The notes below the pieces were generated by a model. The model was not told the origin of the DNA. It saw only the letters and a list, made by a program, of their open reading frames with translations, and ran no database searches. Made by a program: the position numbers and the translations under genes. Positions 35,551-44,036 of a stretch of 64,000 nt of DNA are shown here, in pieces. The stretch comes from Cyclobacteriaceae bacterium YHN15 (GTDB lineage Bacteria > Bacteroidota > Bacteroidia > Cytophagales > Cyclobacteriaceae). The DNA lies in the NCBI GenBank assembly GCA_003797895.1, contig RKQB01000007.1, forward strand, positions 1 to 64,000. Direction: 5' to 3'. Position 1 is the stretch's first letter, and every line of letters starts with the position of its first letter.

Positions 35551-36651
35551 TTATGACAAAGCTTGGTCAAAATCTTCTATCAGGTCTTCAATATTTTCCA
35601 ACCCGACTGAAATCCTCAATAAATTTTGCGGAGTAAGCGTATCAGGACCTTCAACGGCTGCCCTTCTTTCTATCAAACTTTCTATTCCACCCAAACTTGT
35701 TGCGTTTGTAAAATATTTCAATTTGGAAACCACCCGATCCGCATCAATAGCGCCACCCATCACCATAACGGATAATACACCGCTAAACCCTTTCATTTGG
35801 GATGAAGCAATGCTGTATCCTATATGACTTTTCAATCCAGGGTAAAACACATGCTCCACTGATGGATGCGCGGAAAGGAAATGGGCCAATTTGCTGGCAT
35901 TTTCAAAATGGCCTTTCATTCTGTAAGGGAGCGTCTTGATACTCCTCGTCAATAAATAACAATCAAAGGGGGATGGGACAGCACCACCTACATGCTGAAT
36001 CATTCTTAACCTTTCCCAGAATGAATTTCTTTCCTTCGTAATGATAATACCTCCCAAAATATCACTATGCCCTCCCAAAAATTTCGTCGTACTGTGCATG
36101 ACCAAATCCGCTCCCAGTAAAATTGGATTTTGAAAGACAGGCGTTGCAAAGGTATTATCACAGGCAAGCATAATATGATTTTCCCTAGCTACTCCCGCAA
36201 TGCTTTTTATATCTGAAATTTTGAGCAATGGATTAGAAGGAGTTTCCAACCAGATCAATTTGGTATTGTCACGGATATTTGACTTTAATTGGTCAATATT
36301 AGCCATGTCCACAAAACTAATTTCAAGAATTCCCTTGAAAACTTCCAACAGTTGTTTTCTTATTCCATGGTACATATCATCCGGTGCAATGATATGGCTA
36401 TGTGGGTCAAGAGATTGAAAAACCGCCATAGCTGCGGCATTACCTGATGAAAATGCTGCGGCATCTTTACCGTATTCCAATTGGGTCAAAACCTTTTCCA
36501 AAGCAAGACGGTTGGGATTGCTTGCACGGGTATAAATTGGGGAATTTTCATGATGCTCAAAAGTGGTGGAGGTAATAATAGGCTGGATCACAGGCCTGTT
36601 GGAATCTGTGATTATATTTCCTGCATGTATGGCTATGGTTTCTATTCTCAT
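35551..36651 (-). CDS. Cys/Met metabolism PLP-dependent enzyme (cystathionine gamma-synthase/lyase family)
   Basis: A 366-residue fold-type I PLP enzyme. The PLP lysine lies in HSTTKFLGGHSD, a YTRASNPNRLALE segment and an SSGNAAAMA-type loop bind substrate and phosphate, and the C-terminus has SLGGIESL, the trans-sulfuration family hallmark. The family includes cystathionine gamma-synthase, beta/gamma-lyases and methionine gamma-lyase; sequence alone does not decide among them. TAAGTTTG ends 11 nt upstream of the ATG. It is not linked to cysE-cysM. Confidence 0.9.
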   Translation of the reverse strand: MRIETIAIHAGNIITDSNRPVIQPIITSTTFEHHENSPIYTRASNPNRLALEKVLTQLEYGKDAAAFSSGNAAAMAVFQSLDPHSHIIAPDDMYHGIRKQLLEVFKGILEISFVDMANIDQLKSNIRDNTKLIWLETPSNPLLKISDIKSIAGVARENHIMLACDNTFATPVFQNPILLGADLVMHSTTKFLGGHSDILGGIIITKERNSFWERLRMIQHVGGAVPSPFDCYLLTRSIKTLPYRMKGHFENASKLAHFLSAHPSVEHVFYPGLKSHIGYSIASSQMKGFSGVLSVMVMGGAIDADRVVSKLKYFTNATSLGGIESLIERRAAVEGPDTLTPQNLLRISVGLENIEDLIEDFDQALS

Positions 36652-36662
36652 TGTTTTTTCAT

Positions 36663-36670
36663 CAAACTTA
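36663..36670 (-). promoter_or_regulatory. -7 promoter element of the PLP enzyme gene
   Basis: TAAGTTTG on the minus strand, a full TAnnTTTG match, 11 nt before the ATG at 36651, predicting a leader shorter than 10 nt. The -33 box would fall within the neighbouring terminator hairpin. Confidence 0.45.
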
Positions 36671-36676
36671 ATAGAT

Positions 36677-36709
36677 TAAAAAGAAAAGCCAGCTAAATTT
36701 TCGCTGGCT
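36677..36709 (-). terminator. Terminator of the DUF4293 gene
   Basis: A perfect 7-bp stem (36687-36693 with 36703-36709) followed on the minus strand by a T-rich run (36677-36687), 25 bp after the DUF4293 stop. Confidence 0.8.
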
Positions 36710-36733
36710 AAATTGAATGGATTAAACCATATT

Positions 36734-37213
36734 TTATCTGATTCTGTCAACAGAACGGACCAGCATTTCATCTTTTCTTATAAACCTATTTGCCAAAAGA
36801 TTCATGACCAATCCACCTAATATGGCCCAAAATCCCAAAACAAATGCTCCATTTACCTGGGGATTAAAAACCTCATTGGCATTATGGGAAATCCATACAA
36901 TTACCCCCACATTCGTCACCATCACCAAGGAATTGATCATGTTGACAAACATTTGCTTTGTCCTGTTCTTGTATTGAAAAATACTATAGAAGGCAAGTGC
37001 CGCAGCCAAAATCGCCAGTATGGAAATAAAAATCTTGCTTTCAGAAGAAATAATATCTCCACTTTCAATGTCTGTGATAATTAAACTAAAGGCATTTAAG
37101 GTCATCCTTTGGCTTTGGTCTGGATTCACTTGGTGCCAAATTGGAAATGCCAAAACCAAACTCATAGCCACTGCCACCAAAAACAGAAAAACTGTCTGAA
37201 TTCTTTGTATCAT
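36734..37213 (-). CDS. DUF4293 family membrane protein
   Basis: A 159-residue protein with four transmembrane helices, beginning MIQRIQTVFLFLVAVAMSLV as DUF4293 proteins do. The family is confined largely to Bacteroidota and has no known function. It is monocistronic, divergent from truA with about 100 bp between the starts. Confidence 0.85.
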   Translation of the reverse strand: MIQRIQTVFLFLVAVAMSLVLAFPIWHQVNPDQSQRMTLNAFSLIITDIESGDIISSESKIFISILAILAAALAFYSIFQYKNRTKQMFVNMINSLVMVTNVGVIVWISHNANEVFNPQVNGAFVLGFWAILGGLVMNLLANRFIRKDEMLVRSVDRIR

Positions 37214-37299
37214 AAACGTATAATTTCAACAAAGTAACGGGGTTATTTTTTCAATCGCAAGGTTTGGATAAATGGGCATTAGATTTTGAAGGTGAATAC

Positions 37300-37307
37300 T
37301 ATCTTTG
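37300..37307 (+). promoter_or_regulatory. -7 promoter element of truA
   Basis: TATCTTTG, a full TAnnTTTG match, ends 11 nt before the truA ATG at 37319. It overlaps the upstream in-frame TTG region, which argues against the longer protein start. Confidence 0.5.
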
Positions 37308-37318
37308 TAAAAGGAAAA

Positions 37319-38071
37319 ATGGAAACCAAAAGATACTTTCTGGAAATTGCCTACAAAGGAACCAACTATCATGGCTGGCAGATTCAAAACAACGCCCATA
37401 CCGTCCAAAAAGAATTGGAAAATGCCATTTCAATTTTATTGGACACGCCAACAGGAATTATGGGTAGTGGAAGGACGGATACCGGTGTGCATGCCAGTCA
37501 ACAGTTTTTACATTTTGATTGTAAGGCTGAACTGGATCATTTGGAATTTCTAAAAAAAATAAACGGGATATTGCCTAAAGATATCGCAGTCTATGACATC
37601 AGAAAAGTAAAAAATGATGCCCATGCCCGATTTGACGCTGTCTGGCGAAGCTATGTCTACAGGATATCCTTGAGAAAAGACCCCTTTGAACAGGAATCAG
37701 CATGGTTACTCTATAAGAATCCAGACATACGAAAAATGACCGAAGCCGCAAAACTTTTGTTGTTACATGAGGATTTCCAATGCTTTAGTAAAGTTAAAAC
37801 TGAGGTAAATACCTTCAATTGTAAAATAAATGAAGCCTTTTGGGAACAAAATGGTCCTCAATTGTTATTCCATATTACTGCCAATAGGTTTTTAAGAGGT
37901 ATGGTCAGGGCAATAGTGGGTACGTTGGTCGCAGTGGGTACAGATAATATCAGTATCACAGATTTTCAACATATCCTTGAAAGCAAAGATAGAAGCAAAG
38001 CCAAAGCGGCTGCCCCTGCACAAGGACTTTATTTATGCAGGGTCATTTATCCGGAAGAAATATTTATTTAA
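37319..38071 (+). CDS. truA: tRNA pseudouridine(38-40) synthase
   Basis: A protein of about 250 residues that converts uridines 38-40 of the tRNA anticodon stem to pseudouridine. The catalytic Asp54 lies in GSGRTDTGVHA, and the start METKRYFLEIAYKGTNYHGW is typical. An in-frame TTG at 37286 is rejected because it lies upstream of the promoter box. The ABC exporter gene follows 12 bp after the stop, so the two are probably cotranscribed. Confidence 0.94.
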   Translation: METKRYFLEIAYKGTNYHGWQIQNNAHTVQKELENAISILLDTPTGIMGSGRTDTGVHASQQFLHFDCKAELDHLEFLKKINGILPKDIAVYDIRKVKNDAHARFDAVWRSYVYRISLRKDPFEQESAWLLYKNPDIRKMTEAAKLLLLHEDFQCFSKVKTEVNTFNCKINEAFWEQNGPQLLFHITANRFLRGMVRAIVGTLVAVGTDNISITDFQHILESKDRSKAKAAAPAQGLYLCRVIYPEEIFI

Positions 38072-38083
38072 ACACGTCATCTT

Positions 38084-39856
38084 TTGAGCCTGGAAAAAGA
38101 AAATGTTAACAGTGGTGAGATCATCGACACCCAAGTACTGAAAAAGTTGTACCGTTTTGTGCAGCCTTACAGAACGCAATTTTATCTTTTGGTCTTTTTG
38201 ACCATAACAATGGCTTTGCTGGCTCCAACCAGACCTTATTTTATTCAGGTCGGCATAGACGATTACGTTGCCGCGGGTGATGCTGCAGGCCTGGTAAGAA
38301 TAATTTACCTTTTGGTATTTCTGCTTGTCCTTCAAGCTGCAGTTCAATTTGCCCACACCTATCTATCTGGATGGATAGGGCAGGTAATCATTAAGGATAT
38401 ACGTATCAAACTCTATAGGCATTTGTTAAAAATGCGGTTGAAATTTTTTGATAATACTCCTATAGGAAGGCTGGTAACAAGAAACATTTCTGATATTGAA
38501 ACATTGGCAGATGTGTTTAGTGAAGGATTGGCTGCCATAATCGGGGATTTACTCCAATTGGTCACTATCCTTGCAGTCATGTTTTATATAGACTGGAAAC
38601 TGACCCTCGTCAGTTTATGTACCCTTCCCCTGTTGATTATTTCTACCTATATATTCAAAGAAAAAATCAAGGTGGCTTTTAATGAAGTAAGGAATGCGGT
38701 ATCAAATCTCAACTCATTTCTTCAAGAACATATTACCGGAATGAACATCGTACAGATTTTCAATAGGGAAAAAAGAGAATACGACAAATTCAAAGAAATC
38801 AATAAAGAACACAGGAAAGCCCACATCAAATCTGTCTTGTACTATTCTATCTATTTTCCTGTGGCAGAAATCATACAGGCAATCGGTATTGGCTTGGTGG
38901 TATGGTACGGAGCAACAGGAGTTTTTGACACAGATTTAAAAGTGGGTGTATTGATTTCATTCATCATGTACCTGCAATTATTCTTCAGGCCGATCAGAAT
39001 GATTGCCGATAGATACAATACATTACAGTTGGGCGTAGTAAGTTCATCTCGGATTTTCAAGCTTTTGGAGAGTGAGGAACAAATTCCCAATGAAGGAAAT
39101 TTCAAACCGGAAAAAATAAAAGGCAATATAGATTTTGAAAACGTTTGGTTTGCCTATAATGACGAAGAATGGGTCTTAAAGGATATCAATTTTACAGTGA
39201 ATCATGGTGAAACCGTCGCACTTGTAGGTGCCACAGGTGCCGGAAAATCTTCCATCATCAATTTGATTACCAGATTTTATGAAATTAACAAGGGAATAAT
39301 CAAGGTGGACGGAACCGAAATCAGGGATTTTGAATTGGGTACCTTAAGAAAGCACATAGGAGTTGTTTTGCAGGATGTTTTCCTATTCTCTGACACGATT
39401 TACTATAATATTACCTTAGGAAATCCTGAAATAAGTAGAGAACAGGTGATGCAGGCAGCCAAAATGGTTGGTGCTAAAAAATTTATAGAAAGATTACCGG
39501 GAGGCCTGGATTACAATGTCATGGAAAGAGGAGCCACCTTATCGGTTGGTCAAAGGCAACTCATTTCTTTTGTGAGAGCCATGGTCTATAACCCGGAAAT
39601 TATTATTTTGGATGAGGCAACATCTTCTGTTGATACAGAAACAGAGGAATTGATTCAAAAAGCCATCGGAAAAATGATGAAAGGTAGAACATCCATCGTG
39701 ATTGCCCACAGACTATCCACCATTCAAAAAGCACATAAAATCATTGTACTGCATCAAGGAGAAATTAAAGAAGCTGGGACACATGAGTCACTCCTGGAAT
39801 TAGGAGGGTATTATGCCCAACTCCATCAGATGCAATTGAAGTCAATAGCGATATAA
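38084..39856 (+). CDS. ABC exporter (fused TMD-NBD), second copy
   Basis: A 590-residue half-transporter: six transmembrane helices to about residue 310, then Walker A GATGAGKSS near 381, signature LSVGQRQ near 486, Walker B IIILDEATSSVD, and the H-loop AHRLST. The signature has Val in place of the usual Gly (LSVGQ rather than LSGGQ). The start appears to be TTG at 38084; the first in-frame ATG would remove part of the first helix. It is related to the exporter at 31503 but clearly diverged. It may be a lipid or drug exporter. Confidence 0.9.
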   Translation: MSLEKENVNSGEIIDTQVLKKLYRFVQPYRTQFYLLVFLTITMALLAPTRPYFIQVGIDDYVAAGDAAGLVRIIYLLVFLLVLQAAVQFAHTYLSGWIGQVIIKDIRIKLYRHLLKMRLKFFDNTPIGRLVTRNISDIETLADVFSEGLAAIIGDLLQLVTILAVMFYIDWKLTLVSLCTLPLLIISTYIFKEKIKVAFNEVRNAVSNLNSFLQEHITGMNIVQIFNREKREYDKFKEINKEHRKAHIKSVLYYSIYFPVAEIIQAIGIGLVVWYGATGVFDTDLKVGVLISFIMYLQLFFRPIRMIADRYNTLQLGVVSSSRIFKLLESEEQIPNEGNFKPEKIKGNIDFENVWFAYNDEEWVLKDINFTVNHGETVALVGATGAGKSSIINLITRFYEINKGIIKVDGTEIRDFELGTLRKHIGVVLQDVFLFSDTIYYNITLGNPEISREQVMQAAKMVGAKKFIERLPGGLDYNVMERGATLSVGQRQLISFVRAMVYNPEIIILDEATSSVDTETEELIQKAIGKMMKGRTSIVIAHRLSTIQKAHKIIVLHQGEIKEAGTHESLLELGGYYAQLHQMQLKSIAI

Positions 39857-40101
39857 ATCGGTAAGAATCTGTCAATCATCACTTTAAAAAATAATTGTTT
39901 AAATTCAACTCAATCATTACTTTAATTTCCATGATACCTTTAGTACATAATAATTACCAAATTGCTCGTTTATTTATATATCTCTTTTCGTAACTCATAG
40001 TACTTGAGCTTTGCTACCCCTTGCAGCCTTTGCCGAAAACATCATTATCCCCTCAATTTGAAAGTTTCTGCCCTATTTCTAAAAAAATCCACAACTGCGT
40101 T

Positions 40102-40109
40102 TAATTTTG
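40102..40109 (+). promoter_or_regulatory. -7 promoter element before the 40148 gene
   Basis: TAATTTTG, a full TAnnTTTG match, 38 nt before the GTG start at 40148. It shows that a longer frame beginning at 40004 is not used. The rest of the spacer from 39857 holds nothing recognisable. Confidence 0.45.
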
Positions 40110-40147
40110 TACAGATTAAAGTTAAAGATCAAACTAAACCAAAAGGC

Positions 40148-40732
40148 GTGAAAAAGTTAATTTTATTGATCATAGGTTTATTACCAATCCTATCTCTAGC
40201 ACAAGAGGATGGTATAGGTCTCAGATTGGGAGAACCATTTTCAATTACTTATAAAAAATTTCTCGATGATAATATCGCGATCGAGGGTATGTTCGGAAGA
40301 GCTGGAGCAAACAGTGCGCAATATTATCAGAGAGCATTTGAGAATAACAGACCGAGTCCCAATGCATTTTATGCCGGGCACAATACAAGCAGCATCCTGT
40401 CCTTTAATTTAAGAGGGGCCTACCATGAAGATATTACAGATGACCTAAATATTGAGCAAGGGTATATTTTAGGTTATTTTGGTCTAGGCGCTCAACTTAG
40501 GACAGCACAGGTTGATTATGCTTATACTGACTCTTCTGTAAGTCCCAATAGTGTATTTAGGGAAAGCAGAACCAATATTGACTTTGGACCAGAAGTTTTT
40601 GGTGGAGCAGAATATTATTTTGACGAACTACCGATGAGTGTGTTTGCAGAAGTGGGTCTCTTTATGGAATTGCTGGATCGGATAGGCCACCTCAGGTTTC
40701 AGGGCGCCATAGGAGTAAGGTATATTTTCTAA
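40148..40732 (+). CDS. Outer-membrane beta-barrel-like protein, unknown
   Basis: A 194-residue exported protein starting at GTG (VKKLILLIIGLLPIL, signal ending L-A-Q near residue 19). The mature part has strands such as IGLRLGEPFSITYKKF and ends FQGAIGVRYIF with a terminal Phe, as beta-barrels do. The upstream frame (to 40004) is rejected since it precedes the promoter box and lacks a signal. It is followed 3 bp later by a membrane-anchored protein, probably in one operon. The function is unknown. Confidence 0.75.
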   Translation: MKKLILLIIGLLPILSLAQEDGIGLRLGEPFSITYKKFLDDNIAIEGMFGRAGANSAQYYQRAFENNRPSPNAFYAGHNTSSILSFNLRGAYHEDITDDLNIEQGYILGYFGLGAQLRTAQVDYAYTDSSVSPNSVFRESRTNIDFGPEVFGGAEYYFDELPMSVFAEVGLFMELLDRIGHLRFQGAIGVRYIF

Positions 40733-40735
40733 AAC

Positions 40736-41260
40736 ATGAAAAAAACAGCAATTGGCGTTATTCTTGTTTTTATCTTCGCACTAGGCCTTTTTTTCTTCTA
40801 TTCACTGGGAGGTTTTAATGATATTGAGATTGAAAGGGAAAATCTTGGACAAATAGAATTATCAGGCATACATTTCCGTGGTACACCTGTGGATGAATCA
40901 CTAAAGGAAGCATTTCGAACTATAGAAACATTAACAAAGGAAACTGAAGGCGCAAAGTTGCATACCATTTACTATTTGGAACCCATGGGTAAAAGAGATA
41001 CCATGGAGGTATTTGTTGGGCTTGAAAGCCAATGGTCTAAAAACCAAGAAAGTTTTGTTTCTTTGAAATTAAATGGAAGCTCAGCTATTGTGGCCCATAT
41101 CAAAGCACACCGGATTGTGATGCCCGGGCCTGAAAAGGTAAAGAATAAGATCAGAGAATTTGCAAAATTAAATGCGTTGGAAGAACCGGATTTATTTGTT
41201 GATCAAATCGTTGACTCAAATCGGATCAGGGTAATCGGAATAAAAAAACAATCCCAATAA
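40736..41260 (+). CDS. Membrane-anchored protein, unknown function
   Basis: A 174-residue protein with one N-terminal membrane helix (KKTAIGVILVFIFALGLFFFYSLGG), then a soluble domain with mixed alpha/beta character (MGKRDTMEVFVGLESQW, IVAHIKAHRIVMPGP). The soluble part is vaguely like a GyrI/SRPBCC-type ligand-binding fold, but I cannot confirm it. It lies 3 bp after the barrel gene at 40148. Confidence 0.65.
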   Translation: MKKTAIGVILVFIFALGLFFFYSLGGFNDIEIERENLGQIELSGIHFRGTPVDESLKEAFRTIETLTKETEGAKLHTIYYLEPMGKRDTMEVFVGLESQWSKNQESFVSLKLNGSSAIVAHIKAHRIVMPGPEKVKNKIREFAKLNALEEPDLFVDQIVDSNRIRVIGIKKQSQ

Positions 41261-41366
41261 TTAGATTTGGTATAATTTTAGTTAAAGTTTTCAATATCCA
41301 ACCTTGGTAAACCTAAGGTTTATTATCTACGTTTTACTTTATCATAAACAAATTAATCTCTTTCAA

Positions 41367-41903
41367 ATGAAGAAACTATTTTCATTACTCGCATTGGGCC
41401 TGGCTTTGTTTTTCCAGGCTTGTGAAGGTCCCATAGGACCTCCGGGACCTCCAGGACCAAGCGGCCCTCAAGGTCAAGCAGGTCTTGTACTATTAGGAGA
41501 AGTATTCGAAGCCGATGTTGATTTCACGGCTGCAAATAATTATTTCGTTGATTTCGAATTTACAGTACCAATTGAACCCAGTGATGTTGTACTGGTATTT
41601 ATCCAATGGGAAACATTCAATGGAACCAGTGTTTGGAGATTACTTCCTCAAACCGTGTTTTTCGAAGAAGGGATTTTAACTTATAATTTTGATTTCACAA
41701 GATTTGATTTCAGTGTTTTCTTGGAAACAACTTTTGATCCGGTGACTTTGGATAATTCTTGGACAAGAAACCAAAAAATAAGGACTGTCGTCATACCAGC
41801 TGATTTTGCATCAGGAAGAATTGACTACACTGACTATGAAGGCGTGATGGAGTTGATAGGTGCCACAGAAGATAATGTAATACAGATTACCCCGAAAAAC
41901 TAA
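41367..41903 (+). CDS. Lipoprotein with collagen-like repeats
   Basis: A 178-residue lipoprotein: signal with lipobox FQAC, Cys19. Directly after the Cys come six Gly-X-Y triplets (residues 21-38: GPI GPP GPP GPS GPQ GQA). The remaining 140 residues form an aromatic-rich beta-type domain of no known family. I chose the ATG at 41367, which gives the signal; the frame opens 21 codons earlier. Short collagen-like stalks trimerise in other bacterial surface proteins, so a trimeric surface lipoprotein is plausible. A strong terminator follows. Confidence 0.8.
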   Translation: MKKLFSLLALGLALFFQACEGPIGPPGPPGPSGPQGQAGLVLLGEVFEADVDFTAANNYFVDFEFTVPIEPSDVVLVFIQWETFNGTSVWRLLPQTVFFEEGILTYNFDFTRFDFSVFLETTFDPVTLDNSWTRNQKIRTVVIPADFASGRIDYTDYEGVMELIGATEDNVIQITPKN

Positions 41904-41916
41904 AAAATTGATTTGA

Positions 41917-41945
41917 AAAGCCTCTCGAAATGGAGGCTTTTTTTA
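41917..41945 (+). terminator. Terminator of the collagen-like lipoprotein gene
   Basis: A perfect 8-bp stem (41917-41924 with 41933-41940) followed by eight T (41938-41945). Confidence 0.88.
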
Positions 41946-41976
41946 TGTCCAAATTAAAATAATCCCCTTCCTCTTT

Positions 41977-41984
41977 TATCTTTG
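41977..41984 (+). promoter_or_regulatory. -7 promoter element, probably leaderless, of hemE
   Basis: TATCTTTG, a full TAnnTTTG match, ends exactly four bases before the hemE ATG at 41989. The predicted start site coincides with the start codon. The -33 region shows no TTG. Confidence 0.55.
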
Positions 41985-41988
41985 CGGC

Positions 41989-43011
41989 ATGCAATTAAAA
42001 AATGATTTATTGATACGTGCCGCTAAAGGACAAGCTGTGGAACGCACTCCCGTATGGCTGATGAGGCAGGCAGGAAGAATACTCCCTGAATATAGGGCTG
42101 TGAGGGAATCGGTCAGCGGATTTATTGAATTGGCACAAACTCCTGAACTGGCAGCAGAAGTCACTATACAACCTGTAGATATTTTGGGAGTAGATGCAGC
42201 CATTATTTTTTCAGATATTCTGGTCATACCGGAGGCCATGGGCTTGCCTTATGAAATGGTGGAAAAAAGAGGACCCTGGTTTCCGAATACAGTAAAAAAA
42301 GAGGCTGATCTTAAAAAATTAAGGATAGCAGATGGAATAGATGATTTGAGCTATGTGATTGAAGCCATAAAAATCACAAAGAAAGCTTTAAATGGAAGAG
42401 TGCCTTTGATTGGATTTGCAGGTGCCCCATGGACCATTTTTGCCTACATGATTGAGGGATCAGGTAGTAAAACTTTTTCCAAAGCCAGAGCTATGCTGTA
42501 TACGCAGCCTGATTTTTCTCATAAGCTCATGCAAATGATCACTGACAGTACCATTAATTATCTGAAGGCACAAATAGCCGCAGGAGTTGATCTGGTACAA
42601 GTCTTTGACAGCTGGGCAGGAATTTTGCCACCGGATCAATACCAAGAATTCTCCCTACAATATATTTCCAAAATTTGTGATGCCATCCACGAAGTGCCTA
42701 AAACAATATTTGCGAAAGGTGCCTTTTTCGCCAGAAAAGAAATGGCTGACCTGAATTGCGAGACCATAGGACTTGATTGGAACATGGGAATAAAAGAATC
42801 AAGACAATTAATTGGTCCGAATAAAACATTACAGGGAAACCTGGATCCTGCCGCATTGTACGGAAACGCAAAACAGGTCGAAAATGCCACTAAAATAATG
42901 ATGGGTCAATTCAAAGGAAGCAGACATATTGCAAATTTGGGGCACGGGGTTTATCCCGATATTGATCCAGAAATGGTCAAAATTTTTATTGAAACTGTAA
43001 AGGCTTATTGA
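41989..43011 (+). CDS. hemE: Uroporphyrinogen decarboxylase
   Basis: A 340-residue cytosolic enzyme that removes four carboxyl groups from uroporphyrinogen III in haem synthesis. The signature PVWLMRQAGRILPEYR (21-36) carries the substrate-binding Arg residues, Asp76 lies in IIFSDILVIPEAMG, and GAPWTI and the late NLGHGVYPDIDP are present. It is monocistronic between two strong terminators and appears to have almost no 5' leader. Confidence 0.96.
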   Translation: MQLKNDLLIRAAKGQAVERTPVWLMRQAGRILPEYRAVRESVSGFIELAQTPELAAEVTIQPVDILGVDAAIIFSDILVIPEAMGLPYEMVEKRGPWFPNTVKKEADLKKLRIADGIDDLSYVIEAIKITKKALNGRVPLIGFAGAPWTIFAYMIEGSGSKTFSKARAMLYTQPDFSHKLMQMITDSTINYLKAQIAAGVDLVQVFDSWAGILPPDQYQEFSLQYISKICDAIHEVPKTIFAKGAFFARKEMADLNCETIGLDWNMGIKESRQLIGPNKTLQGNLDPAALYGNAKQVENATKIMMGQFKGSRHIANLGHGVYPDIDPEMVKIFIETVKAY

Positions 43012-43031
43012 TCAAGCATTTTCTTCTTAAA

Positions 43032-43068
43032 AAAGGCTGTTCTACCATATAGGACAGCCTTTTCTTTT
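43032..43068 (+). terminator. Terminator of hemE
   Basis: A 12-bp stem with one G-U pair (43032-43043 with 43051-43062) followed by a T-rich run. Confidence 0.85.
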
Positions 43069-43247
43069 TCATAACTGATACAGTAATAAATTAGAAATTT
43101 TGCAAAAATTATATTATTGGTTAATTTTTTAATTACAAAAATCCATTTTTGTTGCATTTTTAAAATTTATAGTTAATTTTGAAATCATTAATCTTAAATT
43201 TTACCCTCTAGTTGTAAAATTTGGTTTAATTTCAAACCTATTTATCA

Positions 43248-43261
43248 TTAAAACCTATTAA
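43248..43261 (+). promoter_or_regulatory. Leader motif TTAAAACCTATTAA shared with the 9316 gene
   Basis: This 14-base sequence occurs here and at 9291-9304, each time within 12 nt of the start codon and each followed by ACCTATGAA at the start. It may be a ribosome-access or regulatory element in the 5' leader; the meaning is inferred. Confidence 0.4.
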
Positions 43262-43265
43262 ACCT

Positions 43266-44003
43266 ATGAACTACAAATTTACCAACCTTCTCAAAGAAGG
43301 TTTAGTGCTCGGCATTATGCTCATAGCACTATCCTCAACCAGCCTAATGGCTCAGGATGATGACAAATTCAGTTTTGATGTTTCCTTAAACTCAGATCAA
43401 TTTTTTGGATTTTATCCCTTCTTTCAAGGGGCTTACAGCATCAATGAAAAAACGGATTTCACCTTTTATGGCATCCTTTGGTCCGGCGGTACTGGTGGTG
43501 GCTGGGGCAATTGGACCGAATTTGGTGTCGGAATGAATTTTGATGTAGCAGAGGGAATCTCTGTCAACCCTCAAATCGGTATTTTAGGTGGCAACTTACT
43601 TTCTTCAGGAACTGCCGGATCAGGAAGATTTGGGGATGGTGTAGTCCCTAACCTGACCATCAATCTAGATAAGGCCAAAACTGAGGGGCAAATCTATGCA
43701 GGGTTCTATGCACCTTTAAGAAATGAGGCGCCTACTAATGGAACCACTCTTTCTTATTTGCATTATTGGGCAAATTTTGGATATAAAGTTTCCTCATTTT
43801 TTTCTTTGGGAGCACATTTCGAGCATTTGGTCAATACTGGGGGTTCAGCTGTTGAATCTTCTACTGATGTTTACCAATGGCTAGGACCATACATACAGTT
43901 TTCGAAACCAAGCGGTGGGCCCTTTGCAAGGTTCTCCTTCGGAACTGACTTGGTGGATGGAAATGATTCCTTTTTTAAGCTAACGACTGGTTTTAGTTTT
44001 TAA
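43266..44003 (+). CDS. Exported beta-barrel-like protein (DUF6733-like)
   Basis: A 245-residue exported protein (signal ending L-M-A-Q near residue 30). The mature part reads FSFDVSLNSDQFFGFYPFF, then Gly/Trp-rich strands (GGTGGGWGNWTEFGVG) and a C-terminal strand ending KLTTGFSF. The overall pattern is an outer-membrane or periplasmic beta-barrel. I think it belongs to the DUF6733 group but cannot confirm that. It is monocistronic, with the leader motif above and a bidirectional terminator after it. Confidence 0.7.
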   Translation: MNYKFTNLLKEGLVLGIMLIALSSTSLMAQDDDKFSFDVSLNSDQFFGFYPFFQGAYSINEKTDFTFYGILWSGGTGGGWGNWTEFGVGMNFDVAEGISVNPQIGILGGNLLSSGTAGSGRFGDGVVPNLTINLDKAKTEGQIYAGFYAPLRNEAPTNGTTLSYLHYWANFGYKVSSFFSLGAHFEHLVNTGGSAVESSTDVYQWLGPYIQFSKPSGGPFARFSFGTDLVDGNDSFFKLTTGFSF

Positions 44004-44008
44004 TAATT

Positions 44009-44036
44009 AAGGCCGGGAAAACCCCGGCCTTTTTAA
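44009..44036. terminator. Bidirectional terminator between 43266 and the MOSC gene
   Basis: A perfect 9-bp GC-rich stem (44009-44017 with 44023-44031, 5-nt loop) followed by T on the plus strand. The convergent MOSC gene ends at 44033, inside the T run. Confidence 0.85.

Noticed and set aside
37286..37318. TTG start giving an 11-residue longer TruA
   Set aside because: The promoter box TATCTTTG lies within this stretch, so it is not in the transcript.
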